Shown here piece after piece: positions 21,371-47,900 of a stretch of DNA of 64,000 nt; position 1 is the first letter of the stretch; every line of letters begins with the position of its first letter. The DNA is from Cyprinodon diabolis (lineage: Eukaryota > Chordata > Actinopteri > Cyprinodontiformes > Cyprinodontidae). The notes beneath the pieces were generated by a model. The model did not search any database and was not told where the DNA came from. It worked only from the letters and a program-made list of their open reading frames with translations. The stretch spans positions 22,986,611 to 23,050,610 of the forward strand of contig CM060081.1 of assembly GCA_030533445.1 (NCBI GenBank), in the 5' to 3' direction. The position numbers and the translations under genes were made by a program.

Positions 21371-22982
21371 CAGGTGCTGGTCATAAAATTAGAATATCAT
21401 GAAAAAGTAGATTGATTTCAGTAATTCCATTTAAAAAGTGAAACTTGTATATTATATTCATACATTACATACAAACTCATATATTTCAGATGTTTATTTT
21501 GTTTAATTTTGATGATTACAAATGACAACAAATGAAAATCTCAAATTCATCATATCAGAAAATTAGAATATTACTGAAGACCAATAAAAACAAAGGATTT
21601 ATAGAAATGTTGGCCAACTGAAAAGTATGAACATGAAAAGTATGAGCATGTACAGCACTCAGTATTTAGTTGGGCCTCCTTTGGCCTGTATTACTGCAGC
21701 AATGCGGCGTGGCATGGAGTCGATCAGTCTGTGGCACTGCTCAGGTGTTATGATAGCCCAGGTTGCTCTAATAGTGGCTTTTAGCTCTTCTGAATTGTTG
21801 GGTCTGGTGTATTGCATCTTCTTCTTCACAATACCCCATAGATTTTCTATGGGGTTAAGGTCAGGAGAGTTTGCTGGCCAATTAAGAACAGGGATACCAT
21901 GGTCCTTCAACCAGGTACTGGTAGCTTTGGCACTGTGTGCAGGTGCCAAGTCCTGTTGGAAAATGAAATCTGCATCTCCAAAAAGTTGGTCAGCTGCAGG
22001 AAGCATGAAGTGCTCTAAAACTTCCTGGTATGTGGCTGAGTTGACCCTGGACCTCAGAAAACACAATGGACCAACACCAGCAGATGACATGGCACCCCAA
22101 ACCATCACTGACTGTGGAAACTTTACACTGGACTTCAAGCAACGTGGATGAAGTGCCTCTCTTCTTTTCCTCCAGACTCTGGGACCTTGATTTCCAAAGG
22201 AAATGCAAAATTTACTTTCATCAGAGAACATGACTTTGGACCACTCACCAGCAGTCCAGTCCTGTTTCTCTTTAGCCCAGGCAAGACGCTTCTGACGCTG
22301 TCTGTGGTTCAAGAGTGGCTTGACACAAGGAATGCGACAGCAGAAACCCATGTCTTTCATACGTCTGTGTGTGGTGGTTCTTGAAGCACTCACTCCAGCT
22401 GCAGTCCACTCTTTGTGAATCTCCCCCACATTTTTGAATGGGTTTTGTTTCACAATCCTCTCCAGGGTGCGGTTATCTCTCTTGCTTGTACACTTTTTTC
22501 GACCACATCTTTTCCTTCCCTTCGCCTCTCTATTAATGTGCTTGGACACTGAGCTCTGTGAACAGCCAGCCTCTTTAGCGATGACCTTTTGTGTCTTGCC
22601 CTCCTTGTGCAAGGTGTCGATGGTCGTCTTTTGGACAACTGTCAAGTCAGCAGTCTTCCCCATGATTGTGTAGCCTATAGAACTAGACTGAAAGACCATT
22701 TAAAGGCTTTTGCAGGTGGTTTGAGTTAATTAGCTGATTAGAGTGTGGCACCAGGGGCCATCAATTTTGAACCTTTTCACAATATTCTAATTTTCTGATA
22801 TGATGAATTTGAGATTTTCATTTGTTGTCATTTGTAATCATCAAAATTAAACAAAATAAACATCTGAAATATATGAGTTTGTATGTAATGTATGAATATA
22901 ATATACAAGTTTCACTTTTTAAATGGAATTACTGAAATCAATCTACTTTTTCATGATATTCTAATTTTATGACCAGCACCTG
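21371..22982 (-). mobile_element. Complete Tc1-like transposon with 202-bp inverted repeats
   Basis: Terminal inverted repeats occupy 21371-21572 and 22781-22982, starting CAGGTGCTGGTCATAAAATT on each end, with TA duplicated at 21369-21370 and 22983-22984. Each repeat carries two copies of AAAATTAGAATAT, one near the outer end (left side 21385-21397) and one at the inner end (21559-21571): the IR/DR arrangement where Tc1-type transposases bind twice per end. The single gene lies between the repeats on the minus strand. The structure is whole. Confidence 0.95.
21659..22663 (-). CDS. Tc1-family transposase (DD34E), open
   Basis: A 334-residue transposase that would bind the element's inverted repeats and move it by cut-and-paste into TA sites. 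The N-terminal paired-like helix-turn-helix region (about 1-110) includes QKVIAKEAGCSQSSVSKHI and a basic linker GRKRCGRKKC. The catalytic domain shows SDESKF (first Asp), QQDLAPAHSA (second Asp) and [11 protein letters not shown] (Glu), with exactly 34 residues between the second Asp and the Glu. The protein ends AKGGPTKY, the usual Tc1 terminus. The frame opens 12 codons earlier, but MGKTADLTVV at 22663 is the family start. No stop or frame-shift interrupts it. Confidence 0.93.
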   Translation of the reverse strand: MGKTADLTVVQKTTIDTLHKEGKTQKVIAKEAGCSQSSVSKHINREAKGRKRCGRKKCTSKRDNRTLERIVKQNPFKNVGEIHKEWTAAGVSASRTTTHRRMKDMGFCCRIPCVKPLLNHRQRQKRLAWAKEKQDWTAGEWSKVMFSDESKFCISFGNQGPRVWRKRREALHPRCLKSSVKFPQSVMVWGAMSSAGVGPLCFLRSRVNSATYQEVLEHFMLPAADQLFGDADFIFQQDLAPAHSAKATSTWLKDHGIPVLNWPANSPDLNPIENLWGIVKKKMQYTRPNNSEELKATIRATWAIITPEQCHRLIDSMPRRIAAVIQAKGGPTKY

Positions 22983-23039
22983 TACTTTATTTGGCAGCTA
23001 ATTTCTTTGAATTCAGTTTATATATATTACATACACACA

Positions 23040-23440
23040 TTTTCTGTCACACTATTGCTGTGGGAACTTTCCATTGACTTACATTTATTTCTATGGCCTA
23101 ACCAAGAACTTTACCCTAACCCTAACCATTACCAGCACATATCTAACCCTAAACCTGACCTAAACACAATTCACCCTTTAATCCTAAACCTAACCCCCAC
23201 CCCAAGAAAACAACTTCTCCTTATTGCAACCAGTCATTGGTTATTACAAGTACCTTTAAGTCCCCAAACTGTAGCAACATTTTTGCAACCTTTGCCCCAC
23301 AAGGTTGCAAAAACATTGCCGTACACGCAGTCAAGTTCCTCTATACATTTGGGGACTTTCCGTTGACTTCCATTAATTTCTGTTGCATTTCTAAAGCCTA
23401 ACTGTGACCCTCACCCTAAACCTAACCTTATGAATGCTTT
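23040..23440. repeat. Dispersed repeat with degenerate CCCTAA motifs
   Basis: 'gggaactttccattgactta' at about 23060 and 'ggggactttccgttgacttc' at about 23350 are two related units. Each is followed by runs like CCCTAACCCTAACC and 'aaacctaac'. This is a common fish interspersed motif, not a telomere. Confidence 0.6.
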
Positions 23441-23444
23441 ACAT

Positions 23445-24291
23445 TTAGATCTGCAAATGGTTTGCCCTTTTTCAAGTGTATTAAGCGGTCAAATATTATT
23501 TTTTAAAGATTTGAGCTTTAGCACCAGTTTGAGCATTGACATTTTCAGGAACACTGTGTGCAATAAATTGGATAATAGTTACACATGACAAAACCGGAAG
23601 ACTTAGGTTAAGCACACCATGAAGCAACTATGTGTTTAAAATCTGTCATTAGACGTGTAACCTGTTGCTATTTATGGGTGAGACCTAAAGTTTTCTTTAT
23701 TTTAAAATATAAATATACAAAATCTCCATCTCCTCATGAGTCGCTTTGAGCCTCTTCAGCCCACAGGCCAAGTTCTCAAGAGAGTCACATGAAAATGATT
23801 TCTCCAGAATAAACAGCTTTCAAGACCCCTTTGGGTCACTTTGAATACCTTGTCATGCCATTAAGCCTCTGCAAAGCTCTGTGTTTTCCAGGCGTTAGTT
23901 AATGACATCCTACAAGATTTTCTAATCATCTTTGTCTACCTCAATGACATCAAGAAAGGATACTGAAGGCTTGTGGAATTCACATTTTTTTCTAGTCTGA
24001 CATGGCAACAGTGTTAAGCAAGACTATTTGAGAAGATTAATAGGTTTCATTTTAGAGGGTGAAGAACACGTACAGTATTTGGTCAGATCCTGAGAAGATC
24101 AGAGCAGTCCTTGAGTGGCCCATTCGAAATTCTCATAAACAACTTCAATGTTTTCTGGGATTTTAAAACTTCTACAGTGTTCATCAAGAACTTCAGTCAA
24201 GTTGCTGCACCTCTAACTGCCCTAATCTCTACTCTAGAGAAGTTTAATCTGTTCCAGAGAAGCTAACACAGCCTATCAGGATTTATAGATT
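23445..24291. other. Intergenic, no gene seen
   Basis: No supported coding frame. Some of it ('gcatgttgcc'-type phrases are absent but 'acaacttcaatgttttctgg' and similar occur at about 24140-24240) may be ancient retroelement DNA; I cannot assign it. Confidence 0.4.
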
Positions 24292-24820
24292 TCCCAAGGA
24301 CCTATTCATTTTTTTTTATTTAGTCAACTGTCAACAATAATACAATGAACACAGGGACAAAGTAAACATGACATTTTTTTTTCTCATCCTGTGGTCCCTT
24401 CCTTTACCTTCTGTTTATTCTGTCCCCTACCCCTCCCCATCCATCTGTACCCGGCTGCAAACAAAAGAAACAGCAAAATAAAGTAATAAAAAAAAAAAAA
24501 TTAATAAATAAATGAATAAGAAATTTAACAAAACAAATAAAAATAAAAAATACAAAATAAATAAATAATTAAATAAATAAATAAGTAGTTATACAGCTGA
24601 GGAATCACAATCATGAAAAACCCAGGGGACTAAGACAGAGTACAGAAACATGAACAGCATGTAGAACAGGCGTCCGCGCAAGAATAGGTACACAGATCAA
24701 GACAGAACATGAATATTTAAAACCGCACAGGTTGACAATCACTATCGCTAGCCAGATTCACAAGGAGCCGCCGGGCCGGGGGGACAGGCAACCACAGCAG
24801 AGCTAGTTCCTATGCGATTT

Positions 24821-26173
24821 TCAGGCTCGAGGGAGGGTATCCAGTCTTTCAAAATAAGATAATAGAGGGGCCCAAGTTTTATAAAATTTTTGGAACGAAC
24901 CTCTAAGACAAAATTTGATCTTCTCTAACTTAAGGAACATGGACAGATCTTTCAACCACAGAGAAGCCTTGGGTGGGTGTTCTGATCTCCACGCTAATAA
25001 TATTCTTCTTCGGGCGAGGAGAGTTGAAAAAGCTAGTACATTTTTAAAATCATGTGTTAATGATATCCCCTCCCCTGGAGTTCCAAATATTGCCAATTCA
25101 GCACTGGGTTGGATACCTATTTCGAAAGCTTCAGAAAGGATCTGAAAAATTGTGGACCAGAAGTTACACAGTTTGTTACAGGTCCAGAACATGTGAGTTA
25201 GATTTGCCTTAGCTATGTGGCACCGAGCACAGGTTTCACTCACTGTAGAATAAATCCTTGAGATTCTGGCTCTACTGTAATGGATCCTATGAAGGACCTT
25301 GAACTGAATTAGTCCAAGTCGAGCGCATGATGTTGACCCATTTACTCTACGTAATGCTTGGTTCCAAGTTTCATCAGAGATGTGTATTCCAATTTCCTCT
25401 GACCATTCTGCTCTGATCTCATTGAGCTTCACAGTATTAAATGATGAGATGCTATTATAAATTTTGGAGATTAAGCCCCTATCTTGTGTTGGAGTTTGCA
25501 AGATTATGTCTATACCTCCCTTTGGGGGTAAATTAGGAAAGCAGGGACTATTTTTACGAACACAGTCACGGATCTGGAGGTATCGAAATAGGGAGGAACG
25601 CTGTAGGCCAAATTTAGAGGAAATAGCATCAAAGGTAGCGAAAATTCCATCTATATATAGGTCACTAAATTTATTTAAGCCTGCTCTCCGCCAATGGGCA
25701 AAGACAGGATCTGATAAGGATGGCGGAAAAACATGGTTATCACATATGGGACTATAGATAGAGAAGTTTATCATATTGAAGTGTTGTCTAAATTGTGACC
25801 ATATTTTTAGGGTTGAGATTACAACTGGGCATGACAAATGCTGCCTCGGAGAGAGAGGAAGCTTTGAGGTAACTAATGCAGGGAATGATGATGGCTTACA
25901 TGCATTCAGTTCTAATTGACACCAGTCAACATCTGGTTGATGGAGTAAACAGACTATTTTTTGTAGGTTTGCCGCCCAGTAATAATACAACAGGTTAGGT
26001 AGATCCATACCCCCCTCATCCTTATGTCTCTGAAGGAAGGGCCTGCTGATTCTAGGATGTTTATTACCCCACATGAATGAGGATAGCTGTTTATCAATAA
26101 GTCTGAAGAATGATTTTGGGAGAAAAACTCGGATACTCTGAAAGAAATACATAAATCTTGGCAAGACGTTCAT
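24821..26173 (-). pseudogene. ORF2 C-terminal region of the L1-like LINE (RT core absent)
   Basis: A 450-codon frame matches the region after the reverse transcriptase in fish L1-type ORF2: MNVLPRFMYFFQSIRVFLPK, FMWGNKHPRI and DEGGMDLPNLLYYYWAANLQ, ending with a cysteine motif CARC...H-X4-C (CARCHIAKANLTHMFWTC). Recognisable ORF2 sequence continues upstream of the ATG (LFEKKFPPLLNNLKRDLQKW). No YADD or other RT motif precedes it. It is in a different frame from the endonuclease, so no fusion protein would be made. Confidence 0.85.
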
Positions 26174-26279
26174 TTTAATACATGCTACTTTACCTGCTAA
26201 AGATAAATTTAGGACACTCCACTTCTGGAGGTCACGTTTTAGATTATTAAGCAGAGGGGGGAATTTTTTTTCAAACAGA

Positions 26280-27260
26280 TCAGAAAATCTGCCTTAATCT
26301 TCTAATTTTGTTACGTGTTGCCGTGTAAGATATTATCTCACCTCTAATTACCACTTTTAATGTTTCCCACAGGATGGATGGCGACACAGAATCTGATTTG
26401 TTTTCGACCAAAAACTGATCTATGGCAGTAGACATCGATTCACAAAAATAGTCATCTGCTAACAAAGTTGAGTCAAATCTCCAGATGGGCCGCTGAGCCT
26501 GATTAAGTGGAAAGGCTAAGTCCAGTATTACTGGTGAATGATCAGACACTACAATAGCGGAATATTCACTTCTCTTGACAAAGGGTAGCAGAGTTTTGTC
26601 TACAAAAAAACAATCGATCCTTGAATACGACTGGTGGACATGTGAAAAAAAAGAGAATTCCCTACGATTTGGAAACAAAAGGCGCCAAGGATCTATACAA
26701 CCCGCTTCCTTCATGAATGCTGCTAAGGCCTGAGCCATCTTTGATGGAGATGACAATCTAGAGCTGGAACGGTCTAGGGTCGGATCCATAACACAGTTAA
26801 TGTCACCACCCAATATCAAACGGTGAGAATTCATGTTAGGTAGAGCAGAGATTAACCTGGATATGAAAGAGGGGTCATCCCAGTTGGGAGCATATATGCA
26901 AGCAAGTGTAACTTGAGTATTATACAGGGAACCAGAAACTATAACGTATCGGCCCTGTGGATCTGATATGGACGAGCTTAAAGTAAACTGTATGTTTTTA
27001 TGAATCAATATTGCTGTTCCCCTCGCTTTAGTATTAAATTGTGAATGGTAAACTTGTCCCACCCAAGGCTTCTTAAGTTTTATATGGTCTGCAGAGACCA
27101 AATGAGTTTCCTGTAGAAATGCTATTTCTGTTTTAAGTTTTTTAAGGTGGGGAAAAAGTTTGGCCCGTTTCACTGGTCCTCTCATGCCCTTTACATTCCA
27201 ACTAGTAAAGCGAACTTCTGAGGCGTCCACTCTTACACTGTTGTTACATACATTAGCCAT
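26280..27260 (-). pseudogene. ORF2 endonuclease domain of the L1-like LINE, truncated
   Basis: A 326-codon frame holds an APE-type endonuclease: FTSWNVKGMRG, AFLQETHL (catalytic Glu), CIYAPN, LGGDINCV, SRIDCFFV and VVSDHSPVIL (catalytic SDH). It ends after RNKIRRLRQIF, exactly where the linker to the reverse transcriptase should begin. The next about 100 bases already encode the far C-terminal part of ORF2. All nuclease motifs are intact, so a stand-alone endonuclease could in principle be made, but no such use is known. Confidence 0.88.
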
Positions 27261-27524
27261 GATAATCCAATTTTATACCTGTCCCGGCCCAGCAGCTCCA
27301 CCTGGCACCGCCACGGATGCATGTCTTCCTATGCATGTTCAAATTTTTAAGAAAAATAAAGTAGAAAAAAAAAACACAAAACAGCTGTATGAATGAAAAA
27401 GGCAGCCCTGAACCCAACCCTTTTTAAAACCCACCCCAATTGTATCCTTGCTTCTTTTGTCGAAGCCAACTGCTGTCCCATAAACACCTCGTAAGTCTTC
27501 CGATAGGCCATACACATCCCCAAA

Positions 27525-27710
27525 TTAACTTTGGAAGGTTCCCGATAAACTTGGTATTAAGGAGTTACACTCTTTAAACAATAAGTTAAAACAGCACCAA
27601 CAACTATAAACGGTGGAGGAAGTCGCGGCCATTAAAGCTACCTTGCTAGCTAAGCTAGTCGTTCGCCTGGTTGAAGTAGAAAGCTTTTGTTTAGTATTAT
27701 CACTGGCCAT
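27525..27710 (-). pseudogene. ORF1 N-terminal stub of the L1-like LINE
   Basis: A 61-codon frame begins MASDNTKQKLSTSTRRTTSL, a typical basic, Ser/Thr-rich start of fish L1 ORF1, and then stops. The coiled-coil and RNA-binding parts of ORF1 are missing before the ORF2 endonuclease begins, so a second deletion lies here. Confidence 0.5.
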
Positions 27711-27873
27711 TATAACGTCGCCAGGTTCAGAGACGGTGCTTCTATCGGTCCGGTGCTTAATAGAAGTGTATAACTCCTTTTTTAAAGTAATTTAAAGAAA
27801 GTTGGCCGGGAGCTCCTTCACCCTGCTTCCCTCTTCTACATCGCCAAACCGGAAGTCTCCCAAGGACCTATTC

Positions 27874-30800
27874 TAACTCATCCAGATCTCACCAAGCAAA
27901 TTGTCCAAGAAGTGGATGACTGATATTGGGGTTAAGGGCCATTCTCGCTCAACATTTGGGTCTGGCAGTGAGGAAGTAGCTGTAGGAGCAGGACGCAGTA
28001 TGCTCACAGTTAACATTAGGACTTCTTCACATCTCTGGCTGCTGCAAAGAGCTATACAGTTTCCCACAGCCACCTTCACAAGTTTAGCAAAAACATATTG
28101 TGATATGTTGTGTGTGAGACAAATTCAATTTTGTTCACATTCATATGTTTTATCATATATAACAGATAGCTTCACTGTTTGCAACATTTGTGTAACTGTT
28201 GCTATGTTTTAGTTAGTGATTTCGAAGCCCTGTGAACAACTGACACCCTCTGCTGTTGCGTTCGTGTAGCGAAACCCAGACAACTGTCAGCCAGTATAAT
28301 TTGTTAGACCCCGATTGTAAGACGAGCCCACATTTTTACATCGTTTTTAATGAAAAAAAAAACGTATATTCGGGGCCAATACGGTAATTCAGGACTATCA
28401 GATGTTTTTGATGAATGTCAAATGAAAATGACCAGTTTTGCTCAAATGAGAATCTAAGAAAAACTGATCAATTCAGCTTTAACAAATTAGAGAATTTTAT
28501 CAAATTGTGGTTCAAAATAATGTCTAGCAAATAAAAACTGTGACCCTATCTTACCATGACTGAAGCTACCACATTAATGTTTAAAACATGATGAAAGTGG
28601 GCTTGTAGAGGGAAAAAAATGAAATGTGTAAGAGACCTCTAAGTCACTATTTTTGTTCTATATAGTTCATCATATACAGTATTGTGTTTGTCTTCATAAC
28701 AGGGGCACTGGCCGTCTAGAACCGCCCATGCCTGTCCTAATACCCAAAGCACACCCTATGCCCCTCGATGACATGTACACTTGATCAAAGTTTATATGTG
28801 AACTAGAGGCAGGCTCCAAGCGTGCAACCATGCTTGCATGCTTTTATAGTTAAGGATAGGTATTACCAATACACATCAGAATATAAAAGAGCATATTTGG
28901 GGGAATAACTCTTGCTGGATCAAAAGACTAGAAGAAAGAAAATTAAATAGAGGCATTTTAAAATAAAAAGTATTTACTTACATAGTTTAGCTTAATTTTT
29001 ATGATTTTGATGGAGGAGAAGTAACTCTAAATCTACTTTCCATTTGCAGAAATAAATGGAACAAATGATACTGTGAGGTTGGGTGGAGGTTTAGAGGACC
29101 CAAATGTAGAGAGGATTGGCGCAGATTAGTTTAGATTTGAATTAATTTAAGTCCAAGGGGAACAGAGGCAAAAATCCAAGATACAAAAATACTGAAAACC
29201 AAACAAAAAACAATAAATGTCAGGGAAAATACTTTAGAGAAGCAAGAGACTAGAAGACAATAAAACACACATCTACAACACACAGTAAAACAGCACTGAG
29301 TGAAGGCTCTGCTGCTCTTTTCAGCCCAGCACTATGATTAGAAATATTATCTTCACCTGTGCAGACTACACAAGTTCTGCCCAAAGATCCTCTCTGAAGG
29401 AAGATGCATAACTCGCACTCACTAACACACAGGAACCTGACAGATACTGCCAATAGAAAGTATATGGGCCTTTTCAAAATTTGAAATGTCGTCAAATTTA
29501 AATGATAGCCTATTGTGTAAAACGAGACTAGAATTTTTTAGGCCACAGAAAATATATATTTAATTGTTTCATTTATAGTTTTTCACAAGATTAATGAGCA
29601 TCTACCTCACATTTGAATTTCTTATTTAAAATGTATTTGGTATGGTATTCTAATCTAGGTTTCTTTAACTGGCAGATAAATTGGCTATTTAATCAATGTA
29701 AAGTGAATATCATTGAGGTTCACTGTCATTAAATGTTTGCTTTTTTAATTAATGCTTTTTCTGCATCAGGTCCTTATTCATAATAATTAAATATGAGAGG
29801 TTTTACAGACTGATTGATAAATAAACCATACATTTATTATGAAAAATACATGCTAAATATTATAATTTCATTTTGGAAGGTGATGAAATTGTGATGATTT
29901 TAAAAAATGTTCTTGGTTAAATAAAGGGTTGAGGTGTGGGTTTGCATATCTTATTATATTGTGAATCGGTTTATCTAATGTTATGATTATTTAGGCTGGT
30001 TAAATATTCTTAAAATTACTATTAATATCCAATAAATCTTCAACAAAAAAACTATGCCCTTACTGCACTAATCTTTATTGTAAAGTATCATCCTGTTGTT
30101 TAAGGGGAAACATAAGAATAAGACAACTAGTCATTAAAAAAAATGTATTTGAAAATTGTATAAAAAGCAACAGCCTCTTTGAAACAATGAAATCTGTACA
30201 AAAATCCGCAGGTATGTATAAACTTACGGAATTACTGAGACTGACAGCTGCTGGGAGGACGGATCTGTGAGAAAACTCAGTGAACTGGTGCGAGCGTAAG
30301 CATGATCAATGCAGATACAGCAAATTACTCAGTGGTGGACTTTTGCTGGTACAGACCAACCTCACTGGAAACGTTAAACATCCAGGGAACTAATGTTCAT
30401 CTAATGTACTGTTAAAAGTATCTCGGTGTTCACCAGAACAATTCACTGCATTTGAGTAATAACAGATGCTTTTCACAGAAAGAGCCACAGCACACTCTAC
30501 CCGTAGTTGACTGACTTTGGACTGCAGGGGGCGCTCCTGAAAACTTCAAATCTGAATTTTTTTCTAACTTTTTATTGTGTATGGTAGAGCAGAAACATAA
30601 TGCTGAGATTAAGCTCTTGGAAAAGCTTATCAGGAAGACAATCTTTATCTCAGGACATATTCTTAAACCAGCATAGCAACAATAACATCAACACCCCATG
30701 CATTAAGCTGAAGCAAAGCTAATTGTCTATGTTTATACCGCAAGTAGAGCTCATTCAGTGAAAGACTGCTGCATGCTAGATGCATAGTTTGTGCCCATTG

Positions 30801-31541
30801 TCTGTACGCTGAGACTTCTGAAGGTGAAACACGAACGGTCCAGTCCTGACAGCTCCAGCTTTCCTTCAGAAGTTCATCCATTCGATGGATGGTATATAAA
30901 TAATACATGATCCTTCAGTACTTCCAGGTGGATCAGAGCCCCACTGGAAAAAATCTAAATCTAGATAAGTAATTTTTTTTTTTTTTTTTTTAAATAAGTG
31001 CATTTGTTCTTGGATTGAGGAAGTAAAGAGACATTTTGCCAGTGAAACAAGACAATTTACACTTAAAATAAGAAAACACAATTGCATGTCTTATTTCAAG
31101 TTCATTTTATCCAAATATATTTTTTAAGAGTTAAAATACTCATTCCATTGGCAAATTATCTAATTTACCTACTCAAATTAAGGGTAAATACACTTAAAAA
31201 AATGTTGCTTGTTTCTAGATTGTTTTTGCAGTGCAGTACAGGAGATAGCACCATCTACCCCAATGCCAGGGTGGTAAGGTAAATACAGCTCACCTGATGA
31301 CCTCACTAAAAAGAAAAATGAATAATGGAACCTCTCAAGAGTCCTCATTACGGTCAGTGCTACCAGATTGTAACTGCTGGAAGTCCCTTGAATGTGATCT
31401 TAGAAACCAGTAACACAGGCCTTCTAACTCATGCTAACCATGTATCATATGATAAAACAAAGTTGATCTGTGCAGCAAAACCTTTACCAGTAGTCTGCAC
31501 CTACAGTATATACCAAAACACAATACCCAGACTGTAGTTCT
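27874..31541. other. Intergenic, no gene supported
   Basis: AT-rich DNA with only incidental frames. An inverted copy of the dispersed repeat of 6455-6535 lies at 28695-28737 (AACAGGGGCACTGGCC... to ...CGCCCATGCCTGTCC). 'ccgattgtaagacgagccc' and 'cgtatattcggggccaatac' around 28310-28385 look like ends of a miniature transposon. Nothing shows paired splice sites with conserved coding. Confidence 0.5.
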
Positions 31542-32320
31542 CTTATGCTACGTTCAGACCGCAAGCAGCAGAAGCAGCTAGTTTACATGCAAAGTCAACA
31601 GTTGATGCGCATGAAGGCACAGCAACACTCCAGCAGCGTTTTTTGAGTAGCCTGTCTGAGCAGCCGAAGCGGGTGGTGCTCCAGGAGCAGCTGCTAATGT
31701 TGGAAAAATTGTACTTTTGCTGCTTGACGCGCCACATCAAACACTCAGAAAAACTTATTTGGGAGCTGGCAGGGAGACAGACACATCACTGCTGATGCAG
31801 ATCAGTATGACCACTCCTCTGAAACAGTTTATTAACGTCTAAATATACTTTAAAGTTCAAAACCTGCCGGCAATATATGTTTTATTTTATTGTTCTGGTA
31901 ACATCTCCTTCCAGCCGCCACGAAGAGGCGACCAGGCCAGTGGCTGCCGTTGAACGGGATTCCCAGTGACAGCGCACCAATATTTGGGGCTCTGAGGAGC
32001 TCCGACAAATAACATTTGAAGGCGAGATTGTTATCTTGATCAACTGACTGCACAGATGTAGTTTTCAGGTGGACTTTTTAACTTAAAAACATGTTTAAAC
32101 TATGTTCTACCCACTTATAAAGGCAATTATAGCTGCCATTGTTACAGGCAAAGAAAGGATAGGATAGCTCCACCCAACAAACCCACTTTTCAACCGCGCA
32201 GCTAGAGCAGCAAAGATGCTGCAGCAGCGCATCAGAACTAAACTTGTACAAGCATCAAAAATTAAACAGCATGCACATTTTTTGCTGCTTCTACTGTGTG
32301 CGGTCTGAGCGTAGCATAAG
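31542..32320. mobile_element. Nonautonomous inverted-repeat transposon (about 0.78 kb)
   Basis: The left end CTTATGCTACGTTCAGACCGC mirrors the right end GCGGTCTGAGCGTAGCATAAG with one mismatch over about 21 bp. Further similarity follows inside (AAGCAGCAGAAGCAG against CTGCTTCTACTG). The interior has only short frames and no transposase motif. I could not define a target duplication, so the superfamily is open (hAT or Harbinger). Confidence 0.75.
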
Positions 32321-32437
32321 GCTGCAAAGGTTGGTAATTTATATGCTTATTTTATTGTACCAAATATGTTTATTGTGCCAATAATGGTCTGATCAGTATT
32401 AAAAATGGAAACAAGTCAAATAATCCATCAAACAGGG

Positions 32438-32443
32438 TTTATT
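32438..32443 (-). terminator. Candidate stat2 polyadenylation signal
   Basis: TTTATT on the plus strand is AATAAA on the minus strand, about 810 bases beyond the stat2 stop. It is the first plausible signal I checked; others exist in this AT-rich stretch. Confidence 0.35.
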
Positions 32444-33251
32444 ACATTAAATTAGGTGAAATAAAAACAGCAAAAGAATAATGAATTTACAAGGGGGTAA
32501 GCCAATTGGACTCAAGTTTGAAAAAGATATTAAATTAGAAATAATTCACAAGAGATCCACAAATCGAGATGGATAAGGTTAAATAAAGTCAAACACATAC
32601 ATTTTACCAGAAATGACCATCTTTGCGAAAGTGCAAGAACAGAAAAACCTATGTACAAAATAAAGCTCATAATAATAATGGACTGGGCTTAAATAGAAAG
32701 AGACAGAAAGGACAAGCCAAGCTTTGAACAAAAAAAGAAAACAGGGAAAATGGGACATCTTTATCAGTTTTACAGAATTGAAAAAAGATTAAATTATTAG
32801 AGGAGTGTCACAAGGAAAAGTCTTCACAGGGTCTGCTTTGCTTCCAGCTCAAAACATTTAAATTCTTTAGCAAAAGCTTGATCCCAAACAAGATAATAAC
32901 TCAAGTGCCGCTTTGCCAAGACGGTGTAAAGTGCTTCATACAATTTTTCCCACAGTGGTGTTTTATTTCAATTTTAGCTCTGTCTATGATCTAAAAGTAC
33001 TGGGGTTCCAAAATTCCAGGCTGGCAGTGCATTTAAATCAGCTTCTTCGGTCATTGAAGTGTGGTTTATATTATACATGAGTGAAGCAGATTGAAGGTGG
33101 CTCATTCACATGATTGGAAACTAATCAAGCTGTTATAGTTGTATTCATTAGTTTACCTGCATCACATTTGTATACATGAGTTCTTTGATGCAAGCAACTA
33201 AGAGTTAGTCAATGGATTATTTGCCAGGTGGTATAATAGGCCTGCACAGAA

Positions 33252-47408
<14,157 letters not shown>

Positions 47409-47742
47409 TCTGGTTTATATACTTGGGAGACACCAGAATGCAAATAAAAGTTCGCAAAATTCATCGAGAAGCAACTGATTTATAGCTAGCCAAAGTATTT
47501 AGCCATAACAAACTTGTCTAAAAAAAAAAAACACACAAAAGCGATGATACAAAGTCCAAAAACAAAGTAGTGAGCAATCTGACTAACTGCCATTTAATTG
47601 GGCTAAAACACAGTGACTACAACTACAACTAAATGCTAAAAAAAATCACTAGTACCGCTTCTACTATAGTTTTTGCAGGGCAACAGGAATTAAGAGGAAA
47701 CGCCAGCACTGTTAACAGAGCAGTAATAGCATGTTTACTCAC

Positions 47743-47900
47743 CTTATGGTCAGTTGTATCAGTCAGAGCACAAATATTGAACTGAATAAGCTAGGCTAGG
47801 ATAGATGCATAGCTAACTGTCTTTTTAAGCTTCGTAAAAAGCTAAGGCTGCTGTTTTGTTACCAAAACAACTACCCAGACAGAGACGGTGTGTAAATGTT
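47743..47900 (-). promoter_or_regulatory. stat2: Probable stat2 5' noncoding exon and core promoter
   Basis: On the minus strand GACCATAAG|GTGAGT is a consensus donor (exon ends at 47743). A good acceptor, AAACCAG|A, sits one base before the ATG at 47408. A noncoding first exon joined to the coding exon is thus likely. Its 5' limit is not seen; 47900 is a guess. Confidence 0.5.

Larger units (their letters stand above)
24308..27857 (-). mobile_element. L1-like LINE with internal deletions (3.5 kb)
   Basis: A 16-bp direct repeat, TCCCAAGGACCTATTC, flanks the element at 24292-24307 and 27858-27873. The T-run just inside the left repeat is the 3' A-tail of a minus-strand insertion. From its 5' end (right) the element has a leader, a 61-codon start of ORF1, the ORF2 endonuclease, the ORF2 C-terminus and a 3' UTR. 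The rest of ORF1 and the whole reverse transcriptase core of ORF2 are missing, although both ends are preserved. It cannot move by itself. Confidence 0.88.

Noticed and set aside
23100..23210. CCCTAA-like runs as interstitial telomere
   Set aside because: They are degenerate, short and part of a dispersed fish repeat with 'gggactttcc' units.
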